Below are positions 15,239-25,109 of a stretch of DNA of 64,000 bases, piece after piece (position 1 is the first letter of the stretch; each line of letters opens with the position of its first letter). Under the pieces are notes generated by a model. It had not been told where the DNA came from and did no database searches. It saw only the letters and a list, made by a program, of their open reading frames with translations. Location of the stretch: NCBI GenBank assembly GCA_900553465.1, contig USDT01000007.1, positions 1-64,000 on the forward strand, in the 5' to 3' direction. The translations under genes were made by a program, and so were the position numbers. Origin of the DNA: an uncultured Prevotella sp. GTDB lineage: Bacteria > Bacteroidota > Bacteroidia > Bacteroidales > Bacteroidaceae.

Positions 15239-15571
15239 ATGGCGGAGTATCCTATCAACAAGGGAATCGGCCGCAGCCCTGAGTTCAAGGGGCTGAAAAG
15301 CCAGTACCTGTTCATCTTCGCCGGCGGACTGCTCGCCCTGTTCGTCCTGTTTGTCATCATGTACATGGCAGGCATCGACCAGTGGGTATGTATCGGCTTC
15401 GGTGTCATCTGCGCTTCGGTGCTTGTCTGGGTGACTTTCCGCCTGAACGCGAAATACGGTGAATGGGGACTGATGAAATTGCAGGCGCTGCGCCGCCATC
15501 CCCGCTACATCATCAGCCGGAAAGGTTTTCTCCGGTTGATTTGTCCAACCCCGAAAAAACGTAATGTATGA
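15239..15571 (+). CDS. traF: TraF, VirB3-like protein (DUF4133)
   Basis: 110 residues. Two adjacent membrane helices (about 28-48 and 52-70) are followed by a basic C-terminal tail (KLQALRRHPRYIISRKGFL). Size, topology and place between the pilin-like TraE and the VirB4 ATPase match VirB3-like DUF4133 proteins, which link the channel to the ATPase. The stop overlaps the traG start (ATGA). Confidence 0.88.
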   Translation: MAEYPINKGIGRSPEFKGLKSQYLFIFAGGLLALFVLFVIMYMAGIDQWVCIGFGVICASVLVWVTFRLNAKYGEWGLMKLQALRRHPRYIISRKGFLRLICPTPKKRNV

Positions 15572-18066
15572 GAAATGTAATGAAAGCCGCCACACTGGAA
15601 AGCCGGTTTCCGCTGATGGCCGTCGAGCACGGGTGCATCATCAGCAAGGATGCCGACATTACCGTGGCCTACAGGGTGGAGCTGCCGGAAGTGTTCACGC
15701 TGACACGCGCCGAGTACGAGGCCCTCCATTCCACATGGGCGAAGGCAGTCCGGGTTCTACCGAACTACAGCATCGTCCACAAGCAGGATATCTTCATCGA
15801 GGAGGGTTACAGACCTGACATCTGCCGGGATGACCTGAGTTTCCTCAGCCGAAGCTTTGAAAGGCATTTCAACGAACGGCCGTACCTGAACCATACCTGC
15901 TATCTGTTCCTGACTAAGACCACTAAGGAACACAGCCGCACGACAAGCAGTTTCAATGCCCTCACGCGCGGGTTTATCATCCCCAAGGAGATGCAGGACA
16001 AGGATACCGTCGCACGCTTTCTGGAATGTTGCGGGCAGTTCGAGCGTATCGTGAACGACAGCGGTCTGCTCCGCATGGTCAGGCTGACGGACGAAGAGAT
16101 TACCGGTACGGAAACCTCCGCGGGCATTATCGAAAAGTATTTTTCGCTTTCGCAGGAAAATACGACCAGCCTGCAGGACATCACTCTCGGAGCCGGGGAA
16201 ATGAAGGTCGGCGACAATGTGCTCTGCCTGCATACCCTTTCTGAAACTGAGGATTTGCCGTCATCCGTGGGTACGGACAGCCGTTATGAACGGCTGTCCA
16301 CGGACCGCAGCGATTGCCGCCTCTCCTTTGCTGCGCCGATAGGGATACTGCTCACGTGCAACCATATCGTGAACCAGTATCTCTTCATAGATGATTCGGC
16401 GGAGAACCTGCGAAAGTTCGAGCAGACCGCCCGCAACATGCACTCGCTGTCCCGTTACAGCCGTTCCAACCAGATCAACCGTGAATGGATTGAGGAGTAT
16501 CTGAACGAGGCGCACAGCAAGGGACTCACTTCCATCCGTGCGCACTGCAATGTCTTTGCATGGAGCGATGACCGCGAGAAGCTGAAGCGTATCAAGAATG
16601 ATGTGGGCAGCCAGATTGCCCTGATGGAGGCCAAGCCCCACCATAACACGGTCGATGTGCCGACACTCTTCTGGGCGGCCATTCCCGGCAATGCCGGTGA
16701 TTTTCCGTCTGAGGAAAGCTTCTACACCTTCATCGAGCAGGCCCTGTGCCTGTTCATCGGGGAAACTTCCTACAAGGATTCGCTCTCGCCGTTCGGCATC
16801 CGCATGGTGGACCGTCTGACCGGAAAGCCTGTCCATCTGGACATTTCCGACCTTCCGATGAAGAACGGTACGATTACCAACCGCAACAAGTTCATCCTCG
16901 GACCTTCGGGCAGCGGAAAGTCTTTTTTCACCAACCACATGGTGCGCCAGTATTACGAACAGGGAGCGCATGTGCTGCTGGTGGACACGGGAAATTCCTA
17001 TCAGGGACTGTGCAGCCTTATCCATGCACGCACGCATGGCGAGGACGGCATCTATTTCACCTATGAGGAGAGCGATCCGATAGCCTTCAATCCTTTCTAC
17101 GTGGAGGACGGTGTGTTTGACATCGAAAAGAAGGAGTCCATCAAGACGCTTATCCTTACCCTGTGGAAACGTGACGACGAGCCGCCGACACGTGCCGAGG
17201 AGGTGGCACTCTCCAACGCGGTCAATCTCTTTCTGGAGAAGATACGCACGGACAGTACCGTAGTTCCGTCCTTCAATACCTTCTATGAGTTCATCCGAGA
17301 CGAATTTCAGGAAATCCTGAAGACCAAGCGTACACGGGAGAAGGATTTTGACGTGTGGGGGTTCCTGAATGTGCTGGAACCTTATTACAAGGGTGGCGAG
17401 TATGACTTCCTGTTGAATTCCGACAGACAGCTTGATTTGCTTGGCAAACGCTTCATTGTCTTCGAGCTGGACAATATTCGTGACAACAAGGTGCTGCTTC
17501 CGATTGTCACCATCATCATCATGGAAACTTTCATCAGCAAGATGCGAAAGTTGAAAGGTATCCGAAAGATGATTCTTATTGAGGAATGTTGGAAGGCATT
17601 GGCATCCGCCAATATGAGCAACTATATCCGCTACCTTTTCAAGACCGTCCGAAAGTTTTTCGGAGAGGCTGTTGTCGTTACCCAGGAGGTGGAAGACATC
17701 ATTTCGTCACCCATCGTCAAGGGAACCATCATCAACAACAGCGACTGCAAGATTTTGTTGGACCAGAGGAAGTATGTCAACAAGTTCGATGAAATCCAGT
17801 CCCTGCTGGGTCTGACCGACAAGGAACGTGCCCAGATTCTCTCCATCAACATGGCCAACAGCCCGTCCCGCAAGTACAAGGAAGTGTGGATAGGTCTTGG
17901 CGGAACACAGTCAGCGGTTTATGCCACCGAGGTCTCGCCGGAAGAGTACTGCACCTACACGACCGAGGAGACGGAAAAGCTTGAAGTAATGCGGCTTACC
18001 CGGAAGCTGGGTGGCAATATCGAGCTGGCAATCAAGCAGCTGGCCGAGAGCAAGAGGAAAAAGTGA
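15568..18066 (+). CDS. traG: TraG, VirB4-type secretion ATPase
   Basis: 832 residues from ATG 15568, overlapping traF by 4 bp. It is the large motor ATPase of the type IV secretion channel. The N-terminal half is the VirB4 domain. The motor has Walker A GPSGSGKS at about 445-452, LLVDTGNSY shortly after, and Walker B MILIEECWKAL at about 668-678, followed by TVRKFFGEAVVVTQEVEDI. Length is normal for the family. In CTnDOT nomenclature this VirB4 is TraG, not to be confused with the VirD4-like TraG of other plasmids. Confidence 0.93.
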   Translation: MRNVMKAATLESRFPLMAVEHGCIISKDADITVAYRVELPEVFTLTRAEYEALHSTWAKAVRVLPNYSIVHKQDIFIEEGYRPDICRDDLSFLSRSFERHFNERPYLNHTCYLFLTKTTKEHSRTTSSFNALTRGFIIPKEMQDKDTVARFLECCGQFERIVNDSGLLRMVRLTDEEITGTETSAGIIEKYFSLSQENTTSLQDITLGAGEMKVGDNVLCLHTLSETEDLPSSVGTDSRYERLSTDRSDCRLSFAAPIGILLTCNHIVNQYLFIDDSAENLRKFEQTARNMHSLSRYSRSNQINREWIEEYLNEAHSKGLTSIRAHCNVFAWSDDREKLKRIKNDVGSQIALMEAKPHHNTVDVPTLFWAAIPGNAGDFPSEESFYTFIEQALCLFIGETSYKDSLSPFGIRMVDRLTGKPVHLDISDLPMKNGTITNRNKFILGPSGSGKSFFTNHMVRQYYEQGAHVLLVDTGNSYQGLCSLIHARTHGEDGIYFTYEESDPIAFNPFYVEDGVFDIEKKESIKTLILTLWKRDDEPPTRAEEVALSNAVNLFLEKIRTDSTVVPSFNTFYEFIRDEFQEILKTKRTREKDFDVWGFLNVLEPYYKGGEYDFLLNSDRQLDLLGKRFIVFELDNIRDNKVLLPIVTIIIMETFISKMRKLKGIRKMILIEECWKALASANMSNYIRYLFKTVRKFFGEAVVVTQEVEDIISSPIVKGTIINNSDCKILLDQRKYVNKFDEIQSLLGLTDKERAQILSINMANSPSRKYKEVWIGLGGTQSAVYATEVSPEEYCTYTTEETEKLEVMRLTRKLGGNIELAIKQLAESKRKK

Positions 18067-18099
18067 AATCATTTATCAACCCATTAAACTTCTGAATTT

Positions 18100-18714
18100 A
18101 TGTATAGCGATCTGGAATCTAATGAAAGCAAACGCCGTGAGGTCGTGTCATCCCTCTACTGGTCCCTGATGCAGGGATGGAATATTCCTCTTTCCATACA
18201 GGACTATTACGGGCTCACGGAGGATTACCGTCTGTTCCATCAGCTTGAAGGGATGGCTCCTGACGAATACCTGCGGAAGAGGCAGACGGGGGAAGTACCC
18301 GACATTCTGGAGGTGGATGCAAGACTGACACACGCGGTGGAGAAGATTTTTGAAAGTGTATGTCCCCGTCCTCCGGCTGAATACCTTGACAAGCTGAACG
18401 GGGAACTGGAGAGGCTGGGCAGTATTGCCGCCTCGCCGGGTTCCGTACATGACCCGATACATATCCGCCCGGATTTTCTCGTGAAATACGGCATTGACAG
18501 GAGCAGTCCGGAGGATGTGATACGGAAACAGGCGGAGAAGGCTTACCGGGAACTGGATGCCCGATTTGTCAGGATGACCGGCAGACGTCCCTATGCGGAC
18601 GAGTTCTTCAGGAATATCAGGCCTGCCCGCACGGTCTCTTCGGAAACAACACTGCGGAGAAAACCGCACATCAACGTCCGTCCTAAGCCGAAAGGCCGCA
18701 AGATGGGACTCTGA
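18100..18714 (+). CDS. Conserved tra-operon protein between TraG and TraI
   Basis: 204 residues, soluble, no signal or helix anchor. The N-terminus (VVSSLYWSLMQGWNIPLSIQ) and centre (YGLTEDYRLFHQLEGMAPDE) are regular. The C-terminus is basic (RRKPHINVRPKPKGRKMG). It occupies the place of the TraH-type gene of CTnDOT-like operons, but I cannot confirm the name from motifs. Preceded by the AACCCATTAAA leader found before several genes here. Confidence 0.7.
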   Translation: MYSDLESNESKRREVVSSLYWSLMQGWNIPLSIQDYYGLTEDYRLFHQLEGMAPDEYLRKRQTGEVPDILEVDARLTHAVEKIFESVCPRPPAEYLDKLNGELERLGSIAASPGSVHDPIHIRPDFLVKYGIDRSSPEDVIRKQAEKAYRELDARFVRMTGRRPYADEFFRNIRPARTVSSETTLRRKPHINVRPKPKGRKMGL

Positions 18715-18754
18715 ACTAACGGAAAAGATTTATCAACCATTAAAGATTAACGAC

Positions 18755-19387
18755 ATGAAGAAAAGAATTCTGACAGCCTTATGCTGTATCTGCCTCCTTT
18801 CGGCAGGCAGGGCACACGCCCAATGGGTAGTGACCGACCCCGGGAATCTTGCCCAGGGCATCATCAATGCCGCCAAGAATATCGTGCACACGTCCTCGAC
18901 GGCAAGCAACATGGTCAAGAATTTTCAGGAGACGGTAAAGATTTACCAGCAGGGCAAGGAGTATTATGACGGCCTACGGAAGGTCAAGAATCTGGTACGC
19001 GATGCCCGCAAGGTGCAGCAGACCATCCTGATGGTCGGCGACATCACGGAAATCTATGTGACCAGTTATGAGCGTATGCTCAGTGACCCTTATTTCACCC
19101 CCGAGGAACTGAGTGCCATCGCCCTCGGCTACACGAAGCTGCTGGAGGAGAGTGCCAATCTGCTGACGGACCTGAAGACGGTGGTCAACGAGAACGGCCT
19201 TTCGATGAACGACAAGGAACGTATGGACATCATCGACCGCTGTTATACCGACATGCTGCAATACCGCAGTCTGGTGCAGTACTATACCAACAAGAACATC
19301 GGCGTGTCGTACCTGCGTGCCAAGAAACAGAATGATCTTGACCGTGTGATGGCCCTGTACGGTTCACCCAACGAACGCTACTGGTAA
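18755..19387 (+). CDS. traI: TraI, periplasmic transfer protein (DUF4141)
   Basis: 210 residues from ATG 18755; the frame is open further upstream inside the preceding gene but has no family character there. Signal peptide MKKRILTALCCICLLSAGRAHAQ, then a helical, VirB5-like mature domain (GIINAAKNIVHTSSTASNMV, YQQGKEYYDGLRKVKNLVRD). DUF4141 proteins are thought to be minor pilus components. A leader AACCATTAAAG stands just before the start. Confidence 0.85.
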   Translation: MKKRILTALCCICLLSAGRAHAQWVVTDPGNLAQGIINAAKNIVHTSSTASNMVKNFQETVKIYQQGKEYYDGLRKVKNLVRDARKVQQTILMVGDITEIYVTSYERMLSDPYFTPEELSAIALGYTKLLEESANLLTDLKTVVNENGLSMNDKERMDIIDRCYTDMLQYRSLVQYYTNKNIGVSYLRAKKQNDLDRVMALYGSPNERYW

Positions 19388-19405
19388 TTTCAAGGAGGAT
19401 TGCTT

Positions 19406-20410
19406 ATGGTATTGTTGGCTGTGAATTTTGACAATCTGCACCAGATTCTGCAAAGTCTGTACACGGACATGATGCCGCTCTGTTCGCAGATGACCGGCGT
19501 GGCCAAGGGCCTTGCCGGATTGGGAGCCCTCTTTTATGTGGCGTATCGTGTCTGGCAGTCACTGGCCAGGGTCGAACCTATTGACGTGTTCCCTTTGCTG
19601 CGTCCGTTTGCCCTGGGTATCTGCATCATGTTTTTTCCGACCATCGTGCTGGGTACGCTCAACAGCATTTTGTCACCCGTCGTGACCGGAACGCACAGGA
19701 TTCTGGAGACGCAGACCTTTGACATGAATGAGTATCGGCAGCAGAAGGACAAGCTGGAGATTGAGGCGATGCGGAGGAATCCCGAGACGGCCTACCTGGT
19801 GGACAAGGAGGCTTTTGACAACAAACTGGATGAACTGGGAGCTCTGGACGCTATCGAGGCTTGCGGTATGTATGTGGACCGTGCCATGTACAACATGAAG
19901 AAGTCCGTGCAGAATTTTTTCCGTGAGCTGCTGGAACTGATGTTCAATGCGGCCGCGCTTGTAGTGGACACGCTAAGGACATTCTTCCTGATTGTCCTTT
20001 CCATTCTCGGACCGATTTCCTTTGCCATTTCGTGCTGGGACGGCTTTCAGGCCTCGTTGAGCCAATGGTTTGTCCGCTATATCAGCATCTATCTGTGGCT
20101 GCCCGTCTCCGATCTTTTCAGCAGCGTGCTGGCACGCATACAGACCCTGATGCTTCAGAGGGACATCGAGCAGCTGTCCGACCCCAACTTCATTCCGGAC
20201 AGTTCCAATGCCGTGTACATCACGTTCCTGATTATCGGCATCATCGGGTATTTCACGATTCCGACCGTGGCCAACTGGATCGTGCAGGCCGGTGGAGGAG
20301 CAGGAAATTACGGCAAGAACGTGAATCAGGCTGCTTCCAAGACAGGCTCCATTGTGGGCGGTGCCGCAGGTGCTACTGTAGGAAATGTGGCCGGAAGACT
20401 AATCAAGTAA
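19406..20410 (+). CDS. traJ: TraJ, VirB6-like channel protein
   Basis: 334 residues from ATG 19406 with an unusually clear AAGGAGG site. Polytopic: helices at about 30-52, 66-86, 175-210, 270-295 and later, with a glycine- and alanine-rich C-terminal tail (GSIVGGAAGATVGNVAG). This is the TrbL/VirB6-type inner-membrane channel component in CTnDOT-like systems. It is followed 20 bp later by traK. Confidence 0.87.
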   Translation: MVLLAVNFDNLHQILQSLYTDMMPLCSQMTGVAKGLAGLGALFYVAYRVWQSLARVEPIDVFPLLRPFALGICIMFFPTIVLGTLNSILSPVVTGTHRILETQTFDMNEYRQQKDKLEIEAMRRNPETAYLVDKEAFDNKLDELGALDAIEACGMYVDRAMYNMKKSVQNFFRELLELMFNAAALVVDTLRTFFLIVLSILGPISFAISCWDGFQASLSQWFVRYISIYLWLPVSDLFSSVLARIQTLMLQRDIEQLSDPNFIPDSSNAVYITFLIIGIIGYFTIPTVANWIVQAGGGAGNYGKNVNQAASKTGSIVGGAAGATVGNVAGRLIK

Positions 20411-20430
20411 CAATCATAAAACGAATAAGA

Positions 20431-21054
20431 ATGGAATTCAAATCATTGAAAAATATCGAGACCAGCTTCCGGCATCTGCGCCTGTTCGGAATAGTCTATC
20501 TGGGTGTCTGCACCCTGCTTGTGGGTTATTCCGTGTGGAAGGCATACAGTTTTGCCGAAGCCCAGCGCCAGAAGATCTATGTGTTGGATGAGGGGAAGTC
20601 GCTCATGCTCGCCCTCTCGCAGGACCTGGAGCAGAACCGTCCCGTAGAGGCAAGGGAACATGTCAGACGTTTCCATGAGCTGTTCTTCACGCTGGCCCCT
20701 GACAAGAGTGCCATCGAGGGGAACGTGCAGCGTGCCATGTTCCTGAGTGACCGTTCCGCCTATTCTCATTACGGGGATCTGGCCGAACAGGGTTATTACA
20801 ATAGAATAATTTCGGGCAATGTCAGCCAGCGTATCGAGATAGACAGCGTGAAATGCGACTTCAACACCTATCCGTATGATGTCATGACATACGCACGCCT
20901 TTTCATCATCCGTGAGAAGAGCGTGACGGAACGCAGCCTTGTCACGCATGGCAGGTTGCGGAATTCCACCCGCAGTGACAACAATCCGCACGGGTTCATC
21001 CTGGAAGGGTTCCACGTGCTGGAGAACAGGGATATCAGAATGTATGACAGATAA
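20431..21054 (+). CDS. traK: TraK, VirB8-like inner-membrane protein
   Basis: 207 residues from ATG 20431. A short cytoplasmic N-terminus (KSLKNIETSFRHLR), one helix (about 18-38) and a periplasmic domain containing RQKIYVLDEGKSLMLALSQ and CDFNTYPYDVMTYARLFI follow. Topology and place match TraK of Bacteroidetes conjugative elements, structurally VirB8-like, bridging the inner-membrane complex and the core channel. Confidence 0.88.
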   Translation: MEFKSLKNIETSFRHLRLFGIVYLGVCTLLVGYSVWKAYSFAEAQRQKIYVLDEGKSLMLALSQDLEQNRPVEAREHVRRFHELFFTLAPDKSAIEGNVQRAMFLSDRSAYSHYGDLAEQGYYNRIISGNVSQRIEIDSVKCDFNTYPYDVMTYARLFIIREKSVTERSLVTHGRLRNSTRSDNNPHGFILEGFHVLENRDIRMYDR

Positions 21055-21066
21055 AACAATGTATGT

Positions 21067-21360
21067 ATGAGAAAAATGTATGTAAAGTTCAAGGAATGTA
21101 TCGGGGGCAGGCTGCGCGGCCTTTGTGACAGACTCACACCCCGTCAGAGGGCAATCGCCGTCATCGTGATGGTTTCCCTTTTCGCATTGGTGAATTTCTA
21201 CATGATTTTCCGTGCGATTTATGACATCGGACGGGAGGATGCCCGGCAGGACATCATCAGGATAACCCCGCTTGAGGTTCCCGACTTTGTGCCTGCGGAT
21301 ACCCTCTCCGATATGAAAGTCCGTGAGATGGAAGAGTTTTTTAACCAGTTCAACAAGTAA
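21067..21360 (+). CDS. traL: TraL (DUF3989)
   Basis: 97 residues: a basic N-terminus (GGRLRGLCDRLTPRQR), a single helix (about 31-51) and a short acidic periplasmic tail (TPLEVPDFVPADTLSDMKV). The pattern fits DUF3989 family TraL proteins located between TraK and TraM; role in the core complex unknown. It ends 4 bp before the traM start. Confidence 0.83.
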   Translation: MRKMYVKFKECIGGRLRGLCDRLTPRQRAIAVIVMVSLFALVNFYMIFRAIYDIGREDARQDIIRITPLEVPDFVPADTLSDMKVREMEEFFNQFNK

Positions 21361-21364
21361 GATT

Positions 21365-22657
21365 ATGAGTACAGATGCAGAAAAATTGAAACAGAAGCAG
21401 AAAATCAGGAAATATCTGGTTTTCACAGGCATGTTCCTGCTGTTCCTCGGGTGCATGTGGTTAATTTTCGCCCCGTCCGAGAAAGAGAGGCAGGAGGCGG
21501 AAAGGAAGACGGGCTTCAATGCCGAACTTCCCGATCCGAAAGGTACGGGTATAGAGGCGGACAAGATGGCTGCCTATGAGCAGGCAGACATGATTCGCCG
21601 GCAGGAGGAGAAGAAGCGTACGCTGGCCGACTTCTCCGCCCTGACCGATGGACACAGACAGGATAATGTCCCGGAAACAGAACCGGCGCAGGACATTGCA
21701 AGTGAAAATGAAAGCCGTGCGTACCATTCAGGAGGAAACGGCAGGACGGGAGCCTTCGCCTCTTCAGCCTCGGCTTACAACGACATCAACGCCACTCTCG
21801 GCAGTTTTTACGAGAGTCCTGAGGAAGACCCGGAAAAGGAAGCCCTGAAAGCAGAGGTGGAACAGCTCAGACAGGCTGCCGCAGCGCAGACGGCCGGACC
21901 GAGCTACGAGGAACAGGTGGCTCTGCTGGAGAAGTCCTATGAGCTTGCCGCCAAATATATGCCTTCGGGCGGCAGCACGGGAACAGCGGACAGTCAGGAG
22001 ACGGAAAGTCCCTCAAGGGAGAGGAAGGCGAAAGCCGTTCCCGTCGGGCTGGTGTCCTCTCCGGTCGTGTCGTCCCTTCCTCAGCCTCTTACCGATTCGG
22101 TACAGTTCGCAAGACTGCTTTCCGGTGCGGATATCGGCTTCCATACGGCTGTGGGCAGTGCCGGGACACAGATGGCGAGGAATACCATACGGGCCTGCGT
22201 GCATGGCGACCAGACCATTATCAGCGGACAAAGCGTGCGTCTCAGGCTGCTGGAGGCCATGCGTGTGGGAAGACATGTGCTTCCCCGCAATACCCTGCTG
22301 ACCGGTGAGGGACGTATCCAGGGCGAGCGGCTTGGCATTGAAATCCTGCAGGTCGAATATGACGGCAATGTCATTCCCGTGGAACTGACCGTGCTGGACA
22401 GTGACGGACAGGACGGGATATTCATTCCCGGTTCGACGGAGGCGAATGCGGTAAGGGAAGTGGCCGCCAACATGGGACAGAATCTCGGCACGACCATCTC
22501 CATCACCAACCAGTCGGCAGGCGACCAGCTTCTCTCCGAGCTTGGACGAGGGGCCATACAGGGCGTGTCGCAGTACATCTCCAAAAAGATGCGCGAGGAG
22601 AAGGTACACCTCAAATCAGGCTACGGACTGATGCTTTATCAGAACAACAATCAATAA
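21365..22657 (+). CDS. traM: TraM, VirB10-like core complex protein
   Basis: 430 residues from ATG 21365; the frame is open further 5' inside traL. A cytoplasmic basic tail and one helix (about 20-36) precede a long disordered periplasmic linker rich in Glu, Ala and Ser. The C-terminal domain (about 280-430) holds TIRACVHGDQTIISGQSVRL and PRNTLLTGEGRIQGERLGI, the VirB10-like beta-barrel part. It spans from the inner membrane to the outer-membrane ring with TraN. Confidence 0.88.
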   Translation: MSTDAEKLKQKQKIRKYLVFTGMFLLFLGCMWLIFAPSEKERQEAERKTGFNAELPDPKGTGIEADKMAAYEQADMIRRQEEKKRTLADFSALTDGHRQDNVPETEPAQDIASENESRAYHSGGNGRTGAFASSASAYNDINATLGSFYESPEEDPEKEALKAEVEQLRQAAAAQTAGPSYEEQVALLEKSYELAAKYMPSGGSTGTADSQETESPSRERKAKAVPVGLVSSPVVSSLPQPLTDSVQFARLLSGADIGFHTAVGSAGTQMARNTIRACVHGDQTIISGQSVRLRLLEAMRVGRHVLPRNTLLTGEGRIQGERLGIEILQVEYDGNVIPVELTVLDSDGQDGIFIPGSTEANAVREVAANMGQNLGTTISITNQSAGDQLLSELGRGAIQGVSQYISKKMREEKVHLKSGYGLMLYQNNNQ

Positions 22658-22677
22658 CCCATTAAAACAGTAAAGAC

Positions 22678-23649
22678 ATGAAAAAGATTCTTTTGATGCT
22701 TGCCCTCGCAGGCGGCGTTGCAAGTGCACATGCACAGTCGGCTGATACCACGGCCGTAAACGATTTGACCCTGAAGGCGGATATCTATCCGCAGCAGGAG
22801 GACGGCGACCTCTATCACGGGCTGTCCAGAAAGCTCTCCTTTGACCGGATGATTCCGCCTTACGGTCTGGAAGTGACGTATGACAAGACGACCCATATCA
22901 TCTTTCCCTCGGCTGTCCGTTACGTGGATCTCGGTTCTCCGAATCTGATTGCGGGCAAGGCGGACGGTTCAGAGAATGTAATCAGGGTAAAGGCTACCAG
23001 AAAGAACTTCCGTGAGGAGACCAACATGTCGGTGATTACCGAAAGCGGAAGTTTCTACACCTTCAATGTGAAGTATGCCGACGAGCCTCTGCTGCTCAAC
23101 ATCGAGATGGCCGATTTTATTCATGACGGCAGCGAGGTGAACCGCCCGAACAATGCCCTTGACATCTACCTGAAGGAACTCGGCAGCGAGTCGCCCAAGC
23201 TGGTACACCTTATTTCCAAGGCCATCCACAAGGATAACAGACGCCACATCAAGCATATCGGAAGCAAGGCGTTCGGCATCCAGTACCTGCTGCGCGGACT
23301 CCATACCCACAACGGGCTGCTCTATTTCCATACCCAGGTGAAGAACACGTCGAACGTGCCTTATGAGGTGGATTTCGTGACGTTCAAGATCGTGGACAAG
23401 AAGGTACTCAAGCGCACGGCCATTCAGGAACAGGTGATATTTCCGCTGCGTGCCTACAACTATGCCACGGCTGTTGCCGGAAAGAAGGACGAGCGTACCG
23501 TCTTTGTCTTTGACAAGTTCACCATTCCCGCCGACAAGATGCTGGTGGTGGAGATGCACGAGAAGAGCGGAGGCCGTCATCAGACCTTCACCGTGGAGAG
23601 TGAGGATATCGTGAGAGCGAGGGTTATCAATGAACTTAAAGTGAAATGA
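22678..23649 (+). CDS. traN: TraN, VirB9-like protein (DUF4138)
   Basis: 323 residues. Signal peptide MKKILLMLALAGGVASAHAQ, then a beta-rich periplasmic protein with THIIFPSAVRYVDLGSPNLI (the hallmark first strand region), GLLYFHTQVKNTSNVPYEVD and FDKFTIPADKMLVVEMHEKS. This is the VirB9-like DUF4138 family that pairs with TraM in the outer-membrane complex. The leader AACCCATTAAAAC lies before the start. Confidence 0.9.
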   Translation: MKKILLMLALAGGVASAHAQSADTTAVNDLTLKADIYPQQEDGDLYHGLSRKLSFDRMIPPYGLEVTYDKTTHIIFPSAVRYVDLGSPNLIAGKADGSENVIRVKATRKNFREETNMSVITESGSFYTFNVKYADEPLLLNIEMADFIHDGSEVNRPNNALDIYLKELGSESPKLVHLISKAIHKDNRRHIKHIGSKAFGIQYLLRGLHTHNGLLYFHTQVKNTSNVPYEVDFVTFKIVDKKVLKRTAIQEQVIFPLRAYNYATAVAGKKDERTVFVFDKFTIPADKMLVVEMHEKSGGRHQTFTVESEDIVRARVINELKVK

Positions 23650-23651
23650 CC

Positions 23652-24224
23652 ATGAAGAAGTATCTGTTTCTTTTTGCCGTATGCGTATCGCTTGCCCTGT
23701 CATCGGGGCAGGCATACGCCCAGCGTTACCTTCCCGGAATGAAGGGCGTGGAACTCAGGGGAGGCTTTGCCGGAAGCCTGCAATCTCCGGTTGACTGGTA
23801 CACGGGGTTTGCCGTGTCGGGCTATACGAAAAGGGCCAACCATTGGGTGGCTGGCGTGGAATACCTGCTGAAGAACTACGGCTATCGCGGGACTTCCGTT
23901 CCACGGGCCCAGTTTACGGCCGAGGGCGGTTATTACCTGAAGTTCCTGTCCGACCCGGCGAAGATATTCTTCCTCTCTGTCGGCGGTTCCGCCCTGGTGG
24001 GATATGAGACGTTGAACTGGGGAGAGAAGGTTCTGTATGACGGTTCCATGCTTTCCCACCGGGATGCCTTTGTCTATGGCGGAGCCCTGACGCTGGAGCT
24101 GGAAAGCTATGTGACGGACCGTATCGTGCTGCTTGCCCATGTGCGCGAACGAGTGCTATGGGGCAGTTCTTTGGGAAAGTTCACGACACAGTTCGGGCTT
24201 GGAGTCCGTTTCATCATCAATTAG
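23652..24224 (+). CDS. traO: TraO, outer-membrane-associated transfer protein
   Basis: 190 residues from ATG 23652; an ATG at 23646 overlapping the traN stop is also possible. A signal peptide (MKKYLFLFAVCVSLALSSGQAYAQ) and an alternating hydrophobic pattern ending in LGVRFIIN predict a small outer-membrane barrel: GVELRGGFAGSL, WVAGVEYLLKNYGYRG, AKIFFLSVGGSALVGYETL. TraO follows TraN in all CTnDOT-like operons. Confidence 0.87.
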   Translation: MKKYLFLFAVCVSLALSSGQAYAQRYLPGMKGVELRGGFAGSLQSPVDWYTGFAVSGYTKRANHWVAGVEYLLKNYGYRGTSVPRAQFTAEGGYYLKFLSDPAKIFFLSVGGSALVGYETLNWGEKVLYDGSMLSHRDAFVYGGALTLELESYVTDRIVLLAHVRERVLWGSSLGKFTTQFGLGVRFIIN

Positions 24225-24230
24225 ACGCCT

Positions 24231-25109
24231 ATGGATATAGAGATGATAAGAGGCATTCCCATTGAGGAATTCCTGTCCCGTCTGGGACATGAGCCCGTAA
24301 GAAGGCATGGCGACGAATGCTGGTATCTCTCCCCGTGCCGTGAGGAAAGGGCACCTTCGTTCCATGTGAATACCCGTAAGGGTGTATGGCATGACTTCGG
24401 TACCGGGCATGGAGGCGACATCTTCACCCTTGCGGGGGAACTTTCAGGAAGTGACGGCTTCATGGCGCAGGCGAGGTTCATCGCCGGAGTATATGGAGGA
24501 ACAATACCTGAATATGCCGGACAGAAAAGAGAAAAGGAAAGTGTCAGGACAGAAAGGCGCAAGGAGCCTTCCCGCTTTGAGGAGGTGGTTTGCGGTCCCT
24601 TGCACTGTAATGTCCTGCTCGGCTATCTGAAGGGACGCGGCATTCCCGCCGAAATCGCCCGTACGGAGTGCGAGGAAGTACGGTTCCGTCTGTACGGCAA
24701 GCGGTATTTCGCCGTAGGTTTCAGGAATATGGGCGGAGGCTATGAGCTTCGGACCAGATTCATGAAATGGTGTCTGCCGCCCAAGGATATTTCGGTTATC
24801 CGCAATGGCTCGCTTACCTGCAACCTGTTTGAGGGCTTCATCGACTTTCTTTCATGGAAGGTACTCGGCATCAGCCGCGGTGAGGATTATTTGGTCCTCA
24901 ATTCGGTCTCCCTGCTTGAACGCTCGTTTCCTTATCTGGACAATTACGGGAAGATCCGGTGCTACCTGGACAATGACGATGCCGGAAGAAGGACGCTGGC
25001 CGTCCTCCGGAAACGCTACGGTGACAGGATTGACGACTGTTCCGACCTGTATGCCGGATGCAAGGACCTGAACGAATACCTGGAAAGCAATTTTCCGCCT
25101 GAACAGTAA
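24231..25109 (+). CDS. traP: TraP, DnaG-type primase
   Basis: 292 residues. The N-terminal zinc-finger-like part (DECWYLSPCREERAPSFHVN, then GVWHDFGTGHGGDIFTLAGE) is followed by a Toprim core with IRCYLDNDDAGRRTLAVLRK (about 239-258). It should prime second-strand synthesis on the incoming single strand in the recipient. Length and operon place match TraP of CTnDOT-type elements. Starts 6 bp after traO. Confidence 0.87.
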   Translation: MDIEMIRGIPIEEFLSRLGHEPVRRHGDECWYLSPCREERAPSFHVNTRKGVWHDFGTGHGGDIFTLAGELSGSDGFMAQARFIAGVYGGTIPEYAGQKREKESVRTERRKEPSRFEEVVCGPLHCNVLLGYLKGRGIPAEIARTECEEVRFRLYGKRYFAVGFRNMGGGYELRTRFMKWCLPPKDISVIRNGSLTCNLFEGFIDFLSWKVLGISRGEDYLVLNSVSLLERSFPYLDNYGKIRCYLDNDDAGRRTLAVLRKRYGDRIDDCSDLYAGCKDLNEYLESNFPPEQ